The position numbers and the translations under genes are program-made. From Gemmatimonadota bacterium (GTDB lineage: Bacteria; Gemmatimonadota; Gemmatimonadetes; Longimicrobiales; Gaopeijiaceae), in NCBI GenBank assembly GCA_024638395.1, contig JAHEKK010000121.1, positions 1 through 8,289 on the forward strand: a stretch of DNA of 8,289 bases, read 5' to 3'. The notes below the pieces were generated by a model that saw nothing but the letters and a program-made list of their open reading frames with translations, had not been told where the DNA came from and did no database searches. This document shows, in pieces, positions 1 through 5,521 of the stretch; within the stretch, counting starts at the first letter, position 1; each line of letters opens with the position of its first letter.

Positions 1-1
1 C

Positions 2-469
2 GTACGACACGAAAGAGAGGTTCGCCTGGTGATACTCGGCGAGGGGCCGAGACGCCCCGAGCTCGAAGCGTTGCGGACCGGGCTCGGGCTGGACGCAGTG
101 GTGGACCTCCCCGGTTTCGTCGACAATCCCTTCGCGTGTCTGGCCAGCGCCGACCTCTTCGTGCTGTCGTCGCTGTGGGAAGGGCTCCCCACCGTGCTGG
201 TGGAAGCCCTGTGCTGCGGTGTGCCGGTGGTCGCCACCGATTGTCCCAGCGGTCCGTCGGAGATTCTGACCCACCCCGAGTTCGGCGCTCTGGTCCCCAT
301 GAGCGATCCAGACACACTGGCCGATGCCATACTCACTGCCCTGGAGGAAGCCAAACCTCCTCCAGCCGAAAGCTGGATGCGGTTCGAGCGGGAGTCGGTG
401 GTTCGCCAATACCTGCCGGTTCTCTTGGGGGGTGGCGCGGCGGCTCCCGACGAGCTGGCCTCGGCGTGA
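2..469 (+). CDS. GT4 family glycosyltransferase, C-terminal part (5' end outside window)
   Basis: This is the C-terminal half of a retaining GT-B glycosyltransferase, expected to move a sugar from an NDP- or GDP-sugar to a lipid-linked glycan on the cytoplasmic face of the membrane. The frame is open from base 2, and the first visible residues (VRHEREVRLVILGEGP) already belong to the second Rossmann domain, so the GTG at 29 is internal and the true start lies upstream. About 155 residues are visible. They include the donor-site strand VILGEGP, the segment VVDLPGFVDNP, and the GT4 signature SSLWEGLPTVLVEAL, where two glutamates (visible residues 60 and 68) form the EX7E motif. This is followed by GVPVVATDCPSGPSEI, typical of the donor-binding loop. 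The stop overlaps the GTG start of the next gene (GTGA at 466-469), which suggests translational coupling. Donor and acceptor cannot be told from the sequence. Confidence 0.93.
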   Translation, partial: VRHEREVRLVILGEGPRRPELEALRTGLGLDAVVDLPGFVDNPFACLASADLFVLSSLWEGLPTVLVEALCCGVPVVATDCPSGPSEILTHPEFGALVPMSDPDTLADAILTALEEAKPPPAESWMRFERESVVRQYLPVLLGGGAAAPDELASA

Positions 470-1614
470 CCCAGCCGCTCCCCGGAAGTGCCCCCCCGAC
501 GGGCGGCGTTCGTCTTTGGAAGCGCAAGCCACGGATTCTCCGGCTCCTTATCGAGGCGCCCGAGACCAATGCGCCCTTCCATCAACTCTCGGTGCCCTTA
601 GCCGATCGTCACGACATCACCATCTGCACCTACTTCCCGTCGGCTAGCGAGGCGCCGCCGTCCATCAAGATGTACGAGGGCGACCGCACCCTGAGGGGGT
701 TTTGGAGCACGCTGAAGAGGGCCTTGCGCGCCGGACCCTACGACATCGTCCATGCCCACACACCACACGTCGCCTTGATCTTCCTGGCCGCGGCCGGTTG
801 GCGGCCGGGAGCACTGAGGAAGGCGGTCTTTACCGTCCATAACTGCTACGAGAACCACCGGACACGGAACAAGTGGCTGCTGGTTCCCGTCTTCCTCACG
901 TTCCGGCGCATCATCTTCTGTGGACGAGCCGCCCAGGACAGCTTTCCGACTTTCTTTAGACGCCTGGGCGGCCGCCGGATGAGTTGGGTGGCAAACGGCG
1001 TGCCCTACCGTCGTATCCAGGAAGCAGGTACACGGGACGTCGCAGCCCCGACCGAGGGCACCTTCGAGATCATCAGCGTAAGCCGGCTCGTCCCCATCAA
1101 AAACGTCATGACGTTGCTGAGGGCGGTAAGTCAGCTGGACGGGGGCGCCACCCTGACCGTCGTGGGGGATGGCGCCGAACGGGCGGCTCTGAAGGCATGG
1201 GCCTCGGCGCGGCGCTTGGAGAGTCGGGTCGACTTCACGGGCCTCCTGGGCCGTGACGACGTATACCGACGGATGTTCCGTTCAAGCCTGTTCGTGTCGG
1301 TCTCTCACGGTGAAGGTCTCCCGGTCGCTGTTCTCGAGGCCATGGCCGTCGGATGCCCCGTGATCCTTTCCGATATTGCCCCGCATAGGGAAATCGCGGA
1401 TGGGGTCGACTTCATTCCCCTCATCAAACCGGATGATGAGGAGGGCCTCGAACGAGAGATCCGACGCCTTCAGTCCATGCCCTGCGCCGATCGAGAAAGA
1501 ATCGGGGCCCAGTGCCAGGCCCTGGTCATGGAGCGTTTCAGCCTCGAATCCATGCATGCGGGTTACGAAGCCCACTTTGCACAACTCGCGCCGCACTTGT
1601 CCTATGCTGGTTGA
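466..1614 (+). CDS. GT4 family glycosyltransferase
   Basis: A complete GT-B glycosyltransferase of 382 residues, the usual size for family GT4, likely adding one sugar to the lipid-linked repeat unit. The N-terminal domain contains YDIVHAHTPH (about 92-101) and FTVHNCYENH (122-131), the acceptor-side region of the family. The C-terminal domain starts near 200 with ISVSRLVPIKN, followed by LTVVGDGAE (230-238), VDFTGLLGRDDVY, and the EX7E signature HGEGLPVAVLEAMAVGCPV with glutamates 283 and 291. The frame is open far upstream inside the previous gene, but that part overlaps a well-supported coding region. GTG at 466 is the only in-frame start near the core, and it forms a GTGA overlap with the upstream stop. 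No clear Shine-Dalgarno sequence is visible, so coupling is the likely route of initiation. The first 20 residues are Pro/Gly-rich and look unconserved. The 3' end overlaps the next gene by 11 bases. Confidence 0.93.
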   Translation: MTQPLPGSAPPTGGVRLWKRKPRILRLLIEAPETNAPFHQLSVPLADRHDITICTYFPSASEAPPSIKMYEGDRTLRGFWSTLKRALRAGPYDIVHAHTPHVALIFLAAAGWRPGALRKAVFTVHNCYENHRTRNKWLLVPVFLTFRRIIFCGRAAQDSFPTFFRRLGGRRMSWVANGVPYRRIQEAGTRDVAAPTEGTFEIISVSRLVPIKNVMTLLRAVSQLDGGATLTVVGDGAERAALKAWASARRLESRVDFTGLLGRDDVYRRMFRSSLFVSVSHGEGLPVAVLEAMAVGCPVILSDIAPHREIADGVDFIPLIKPDDEEGLEREIRRLQSMPCADRERIGAQCQALVMERFSLESMHAGYEAHFAQLAPHLSYAG

Positions 1615-2422
1615 GTTCATCGGATGCACCGGTGCCGGGAAGACCACGGTCCTGGGTCTCGTCCAGGCAGAAGCACGCGCTGAAGGCCTTCCACACCTGG
1701 AGGCACAATCACTGGCCGTGCGGCCGCTGTCCCTGCCTCGCGGGTGGAGCCGGTCGACGGCCTGGGCTGTGCCCCTGCACCTGGGGGCCCTGTGGTCGAA
1801 CCTCGGCGCCACCCGTGAGCAGCGGGAATTCTTGATGCTGACGTGGCGCGCCCTGGGAGCGGCGAATGTGTCTCCTTATCAGCGCTTGAACCAGTTTCGG
1901 AAGGTGGTGAAACAGCTCGGCTATTTCCGGGCGGCTTCACGGGCTTCGAGTGACGATACCCTGGTGTTGCTCGACGAAGGGACCCTTCATGCGGCGCACA
2001 ACGTCTTCGTCCACGCGGGACTCGACCCCGACTTCACTGGCGTGGATACCTTCAGCCACAGCGCGCCCTTGCCTGATATCTGTGTCTACGTGAAGGCCCC
2101 GTTGGAGGTGCTGGTCGACCGGGTTCTGAAGCGCGGTCACGCTCGCATTTCCGAGGCCGGTACAGCTCCGGTCGAAGCTTTCGTCGGGCGTGCGGTGACC
2201 GTGTTTGAGCGGATGATGACCCATTCCCGGATCTTCGGCCGGACCGTAGTGGTGGACCTCGGCTGCATCGACCACGTGGGCGATGACATCTCCCGGGCAC
2301 ACCGGGACCTCGTGCTCCGGCTTCTTGAAAACGTGGGCGAGAGCCCGGCCCTCGGAAGGCCCAAGAGCTCCCTGGCCGGTCTCGACGGCGACGCTCCCAC
2401 CGACGTGGCCCATCCAGGGTGA
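1604..2422 (+). CDS. Stand-alone P-loop kinase-like protein, substrate unknown
   Basis: A 272-residue P-loop NTPase resembling nucleoside or nucleotide kinases. Residues 7-14 (GCTGAGKT) are a perfect Walker A motif, placed right at the N-terminus as in small kinases. TLVLLDEGTLH (about 119-129) has an Asp-Glu pair at 124-125 after a hydrophobic strand, in the position of the Walker B or DR motif of thymidylate-kinase-like folds. CVYVKAPLEVLVDRVLKRGH (160-179) matches the pattern of a strand followed by the Arg-rich LID region (R173, K176, R177). The last 30 residues are Gly/Ala/Pro-rich and probably disordered. ATG 1604 is chosen because it puts the P-loop near residue 7; earlier in-frame starts would lie inside the previous gene. 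It overlaps that gene by 11 bases and touches the next at TGATG. Fold assignment is from motifs only; the substrate could be a nucleotide, a sugar or a glycan. It is not a standard thymidylate kinase by sequence. Confidence 0.85.
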   Translation: MLVEFIGCTGAGKTTVLGLVQAEARAEGLPHLEAQSLAVRPLSLPRGWSRSTAWAVPLHLGALWSNLGATREQREFLMLTWRALGAANVSPYQRLNQFRKVVKQLGYFRAASRASSDDTLVLLDEGTLHAAHNVFVHAGLDPDFTGVDTFSHSAPLPDICVYVKAPLEVLVDRVLKRGHARISEAGTAPVEAFVGRAVTVFERMMTHSRIFGRTVVVDLGCIDHVGDDISRAHRDLVLRLLENVGESPALGRPKSSLAGLDGDAPTDVAHPG

Positions 2423-3942
2423 TGGTGTCGGTCGCAAGCTCGCCAGCCCGTCGCTTCCTGGCCGCGCTGGACGAGCGGGGGCTGCTCTACTGCGTCTGGA
2501 AGGGGACCTATGAACTCTCGAGAGCTTTTGACGGCTACGGGGACCTCGACGTCCTCGTCGACGGAGACAGGATCCAGGAGGCCCGCGAGGTCCTGAGAGA
2601 GGCTGGGCTCATCGAGGCCCGAGGGTTGGGCACGACGGATCCCGCTACGTCTCATCACTTCGGGTTTGATCCATCCCACAATCACCCGCACCACGTTCAC
2701 CTCTACGCCAGCCTGGTGACGGGTGAGTCCCTGATCCAGACGCACCGATTCCCGTTCGAGGAGACGTTGCTCGAGGGGGCCGTCAACGATAAGGGCATCC
2801 GCGTCGCGGACCCCGCGGCCGAGCTCGGGATCTTCATACTTCGGGCCATGATCAAATACGGTTCTCTGCTGGAACGCCTCTGGTTCGGAAGCCGGCGAAA
2901 CGACCTCAAGCACAAGGCGCGGCTACTCCTGCAGCGAACGAGCGAGGAAGCAGCCGGGGCGTGGCTCGGCCGCGTGGGCGTCCCCCCGGATGAGATCCAG
3001 CTGCGACGTTCCCTCGACATCGTACTGGGAGGGCACGTTTCAATCCCGGCCATTCGACACGGCCGGTCGATACGACGCCAGCTCAGGCACTTTCGGCGGT
3101 ACAGCCCGGGCGAACGTCTCAGAAGGTACGGGGCTCGTCTGGTCGATCGACTTTCGACAATGGGTCGCCGTCGGCAGAAGCCCCGGGCCGCAGGCGGTGT
3201 GGTCATTGCCATCGTGGGAGCAGACGCCTCCGGGAAGTCGACCCTGGTGCGGGACACGGTGGACTGGCTGGGCGGCGCCCTGGCTACCCGGCACGCTCAC
3301 GTGGGCAAGCCCCCGACCAGGCTGGAGACGCTACCCTTCCGGCTGGCCCGACCGGCGGCCAGGCGGATGGCGACCTTCCTGAAGGCCGGACGGGCCTCGA
3401 CGAAGACCGGGTCCGCGAGTGCCAAAGGGTCGGACTCCGTGCCTCGCATGAAGCGCCACGGCGCCATGGCCAGCGTCCGGGCCCTCTCACTGGCTTGGGA
3501 GAGGAATCGTCTGGTCCGGCGCATCCACCGTTGGGCCCGCAAGGGCTACGTGGTGGTGTGCGACCGGTACACCTCGTTGGTCCCAGGCGCCATGGACAGC
3601 CCCAGGTTGGCCGCTGACTCGCGCGCCCACCGCGCGCCGAGACCCACCGCATCGGCCCGGTTGGAGCGGAGGCTCTACGCCGCCAACCCGCCGCCTGACC
3701 TCGTCATTCGTCTGACCGTGCCCATCGAAGTGGCCCTGGAGCGGAACCGGCAGCGAGGCAAGGGCGAGGTCCACAGCGACGAGGACCTGATCGCCCGGCA
3801 CGAAGGGTTCCATCGTTGGCGCATCGAGGGCCTGGCCGTGGACTCGGTGACGATCGACACCAGCGAAGACCTGGAAGCGACCCGGGCCGCCGTGCGCACG
3901 GCGGTAATACATCTGTTACAGGTCCAGAACGTATCGAGGTGA
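2422..3942 (+). CDS. Nucleotidyltransferase-like / thymidylate-kinase-like two-domain protein
   Basis: A 506-residue protein with two recognisable parts. The N-terminal part (about 1-160) has VWKGTYEL (25-32) and GDLDVLVD (40-47), the pattern of pol-beta-fold nucleotidyltransferases related to the NTP_transf_5 group, with candidate metal ligands D41 and D43. A His-rich stretch (77-93) ends in HHVHLY, where related proteins carry the third acidic residue. The C-terminal part (about 258-506) is kinase-like: Walker A at 266-273 (GADASGKS), VVVCDRY at 377-383 with the DR motif, then GAMDSPRL (389-396), and PPDLVIRLTVPIEVALERN (424-442) leading into a basic LID (R441-K447). To my knowledge similar fusions, often annotated only as thymidylate kinase, occur in polysaccharide loci without a defined function. 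ATG 2422 overlaps the upstream stop by one base; GTG 2419 in the same frame is the alternative. A role in activating or phosphorylating a sugar or glycan is inference from context. Confidence 0.85.
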   Translation: MVSVASSPARRFLAALDERGLLYCVWKGTYELSRAFDGYGDLDVLVDGDRIQEAREVLREAGLIEARGLGTTDPATSHHFGFDPSHNHPHHVHLYASLVTGESLIQTHRFPFEETLLEGAVNDKGIRVADPAAELGIFILRAMIKYGSLLERLWFGSRRNDLKHKARLLLQRTSEEAAGAWLGRVGVPPDEIQLRRSLDIVLGGHVSIPAIRHGRSIRRQLRHFRRYSPGERLRRYGARLVDRLSTMGRRRQKPRAAGGVVIAIVGADASGKSTLVRDTVDWLGGALATRHAHVGKPPTRLETLPFRLARPAARRMATFLKAGRASTKTGSASAKGSDSVPRMKRHGAMASVRALSLAWERNRLVRRIHRWARKGYVVVCDRYTSLVPGAMDSPRLAADSRAHRAPRPTASARLERRLYAANPPPDLVIRLTVPIEVALERNRQRGKGEVHSDEDLIARHEGFHRWRIEGLAVDSVTIDTSEDLEATRAAVRTAVIHLLQVQNVSR

Positions 3943-3975
3943 CTTCTCGTGACGGACCCTGGTCTGTAGATCTGA

Positions 3976-3997
3976 GAGGCGGTATCGTTCCCGCCTC
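3976..3997 (+). promoter_or_regulatory. Perfect 7-bp stem-loop after the two-domain kinase gene
   Basis: GAGGCGG (3976-3982) pairs perfectly with CCGCCTC (3991-3997) around the 8-base loop TATCGTTC. It begins 33 bases after the stop codon of the upstream gene. No run of T follows, so it is not a classical intrinsic terminator. It could slow or process the transcript, or be part of a structured leader for the next gene. In GC-rich DNA such stems also arise by chance. Confidence 0.35.
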
Positions 3998-4000
3998 GCT

Positions 4001-4027
4001 GAAGCTCGCAGCATCAGTCGCTGCTTC
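4001..4027 (+). promoter_or_regulatory. Second, imperfect stem-loop in the same gap
   Basis: GCAGC (4008-4012) pairs with GCTGC (4020-4024) around a 7-base loop. An outer GAA/TTC pairing (4001-4003 with 4025-4027) is possible across a 4-base bulge, and GAAGC (4001-4005) could instead pair with GCTTC (4023-4027). It lies three bases after the first stem-loop, so the two could stack or compete. There is no T-run. Function is unproven. Confidence 0.22.
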
Positions 4028-4144
4028 GCGGGCGTGGGTCTGGGGCGGGGTGCCCTCCAGGCCGGACGCGTCGAGCGAAAGCCAGGTCGCCAACGGAGAA
4101 CCGGGTCCCCCCACCTTGGTCCCTCCTCGCTAACCCCACTCCAT

Positions 4145-5521
4145 ATGAGTAGTAATGAATCCCCCCTTCACCCGGAGGGGCCAGGCCCGTGGTCTGAGTC
4201 GCAACGGGGCTTGGCCCGACCACAGCCCGGGTACACCGCAACCGAGGACGTCGGCGGCCGTCGCCACAAGGTCCTCCATGTCATCACGCACCTGGGAGCG
4301 GGCGGCGCCCTCGACAATACCCTACTGACATGCGCCGGGTTGGCGCGGTCACGGTATGAGGTATCCCTGGCCGCCGGCATGATCCCGCCCGGATCGGGGT
4401 ACGAAAGCTGGGAAGAGCGGACCCGGGACTCTGTCGACGCGCTGCACCACATAGCTGACCTTTCCCGGCAAGTGGACGGCCGGCGGGACCTCCGGGCTCT
4501 CCGGTCTTTGACTCGGCTCATGCGGGAGCGCCGGTTCGATCTGGTCCATACACACGGAGCCAAGGCCGGGGTCGTCGGACGCGTCGCCGCACGGAGGGCT
4601 GGGGTTCCGGTGATCCTCCATACGTGTCACGCTTTCGGATGGCAGGTTGAGCGTGTTCCCAGAGGATCCCTGGCCCGGAAGGCGGCAGCGGCGGCTCGAA
4701 GCCGGATCTTTCTCGGTCTGGAGCGATACGCCTCGTCGTTCAGCGACTGTATCGTCACCGTGGCCGAACAGAATCGGCGCCAGGCCATCGAAGCCGGCCT
4801 CGCTCCCCCCGACAAGATCCAGACCATATACAGCGGCATCGATCTGGACCGTTTTCGGGTGGTGGCGAGCCACAGCGGGGTCTGCCAGGACTTCGAGCTG
4901 GATCCCCACAGGCCCATCGTCGGGTTCGTGGGGCGGCTTTGTCTGCAGAAGGCGCCCCTCGACTTCCTACGGGCCGCTCACAAAGTGTTGGCTGAGCGCC
5001 CGGAGACCCAGTTCATCATCGTTGGGGGCGGGCCTATGGCGGAGTCCGTAGCCCGGGCCACTCGGGGCGACCCGCGCATCAAGATCATCGGCTTCACTGA
5101 TCGCGTCCCCGACCTTTTGTCGGTCCTCTCGGTCCTCGGCATGTCTTCACTATGGGAGGGCCTGGGCCGCGCCGTAACCGAGGCTCTGATTGCAGGGGTC
5201 CCGGTGGCGGCAACCGCCGTTGACGGGGTTCCGGAAATCGTCCGTCACGGCGTCACCGGCCTCCTGTCTGCTCCTGGGGCTCCCGATGAGTTGGCGGCGA
5301 ATATCGGCTGGCTGCTCGAGAATCCACGGGCCGCTCGGGCGATGGCACGAGCCGGCCGCGACGACGTGGCCCCCAGGTTCTCGGCCACGGCCATGGTGGA
5401 TCATCTCGATAAGCTCTACGGCGAGTTGCTCGCGCAGAAGCTGGGTGGTTCCAAGGTCGTGGAACGCCCCTTCGCCCGGAGGGTGTCCCCGGAAGTGAGC
5501 TTCCCCAATGTTGTCCACTAG
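4145..5521 (+). CDS. GT4 family glycosyltransferase
   Basis: A complete GT-B glycosyltransferase of 458 residues, the third GT4 enzyme of the locus. After a Pro/Gly/Ser-rich, probably disordered N-terminal stretch of about 40 residues, the N-terminal domain begins with KVLHVITHLGAGGALDN (42-58), the Gly-rich opening of the family. FDLVHTHGAKAGVVGR (131-146) and VILHTCHAFGW (156-166) follow. The C-terminal domain begins near 258 with VGFVGRLCLQKAP, followed by FIIVGGGPM (290-298), IKIIGFTDRVPDLL, and SSLWEGLGRAVTEALIAGVPV, where E338 and E346 form the EX7E motif. ATG 4145 is the best start: it is the only ATG near the core, although no Shine-Dalgarno sequence precedes it, and an in-frame GTG at 4034 would add a basic low-complexity tail. 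The 3' end overlaps the WbaP-type gene by 14 bases. The pattern resembles exopolysaccharide GT4 enzymes; donor and linkage are unknown. Confidence 0.92.
   Translation: MSSNESPLHPEGPGPWSESQRGLARPQPGYTATEDVGGRRHKVLHVITHLGAGGALDNTLLTCAGLARSRYEVSLAAGMIPPGSGYESWEERTRDSVDALHHIADLSRQVDGRRDLRALRSLTRLMRERRFDLVHTHGAKAGVVGRVAARRAGVPVILHTCHAFGWQVERVPRGSLARKAAAAARSRIFLGLERYASSFSDCIVTVAEQNRRQAIEAGLAPPDKIQTIYSGIDLDRFRVVASHSGVCQDFELDPHRPIVGFVGRLCLQKAPLDFLRAAHKVLAERPETQFIIVGGGPMAESVARATRGDPRIKIIGFTDRVPDLLSVLSVLGMSSLWEGLGRAVTEALIAGVPVAATAVDGVPEIVRHGVTGLLSAPGAPDELAANIGWLLENPRAARAMARAGRDDVAPRFSATAMVDHLDKLYGELLAQKLGGSKVVERPFARRVSPEVSFPNVVH
5491..5504 (+). promoter_or_regulatory. Small hairpin covering the candidate ribosome binding site of the WbaP-type gene
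   Basis: GGAAG (5491-5495) pairs perfectly with CTTCC (5500-5504) around the loop TGAG, three bases before ATG 5508. GGAAG is also the only Shine-Dalgarno-like sequence before that start (12-base spacing, which is long). The hairpin lies in the last codons of the upstream glycosyltransferase, so ribosomes finishing that gene would open it. This fits translational coupling but is unproven. Confidence 0.35.

Larger units (their letters stand above)
3943..4144 (+). other. 202-bp intergenic gap in an otherwise overlapping gene row
   Basis: No convincing gene lies here. The frame of the downstream glycosyltransferase is open from 4034, but the extra residues are basic and low in complexity, and there is no sign that they are translated. 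The gap contains two neighbouring inverted repeats (3976-3997 and 4001-4027). I found no strong sigma-70 promoter; the best pair (TTCTCG at 3944, TAGATC at 3967, 17-bp spacing) matches only half of each consensus. The end of the gap is pyrimidine-rich and has no Shine-Dalgarno sequence before ATG 4145. It may hold a promoter of a type I cannot recognise, a leader structure or a partial terminator. Confidence 0.6.

Noticed and set aside
136..465. Upstream extension of the second glycosyltransferase frame
   Set aside because: It runs through the conserved C-terminal domain of the first glycosyltransferase in another frame, and its residues are Arg/Gly/Ser-rich with no GT pattern. GTG 466 gives a normal family length.
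440..478. Inverted repeats around the GTG 466 start (GCGGCT with AGCCGC; GCTGG with CCAGC)
   Set aside because: They are short, compete with each other and lie in GC-rich coding DNA where such matches are expected by chance.
1282..3300. Long minus-strand open frames opposite the kinase genes (such as 1282-1812, 2137-2913, 2703-3257)
   Set aside because: They are shadows typical of GC-rich coding DNA: Arg/Pro/Ser-rich composition, no domain pattern, and full overlap with well-supported plus-strand genes.
3944..3972. Possible sigma-70 promoter (TTCTCG, 17 bp, TAGATC)
   Set aside because: Only three of six bases match in each hexamer, which is too weak to call.
3816..4133. Plus-strand open frame spanning the end of the two-domain gene and the gap
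   Set aside because: It starts inside a supported gene, its composition is Gly/Pro/Arg-rich, and no motif or ribosome binding site supports it.
4034..4144. N-terminal extension of the third glycosyltransferase from GTG 4034
   Set aside because: The added 37 residues are basic and low in complexity, with no family match that I recognise; the core begins after ATG 4145. It remains possible, because no Shine-Dalgarno sequence supports either start.
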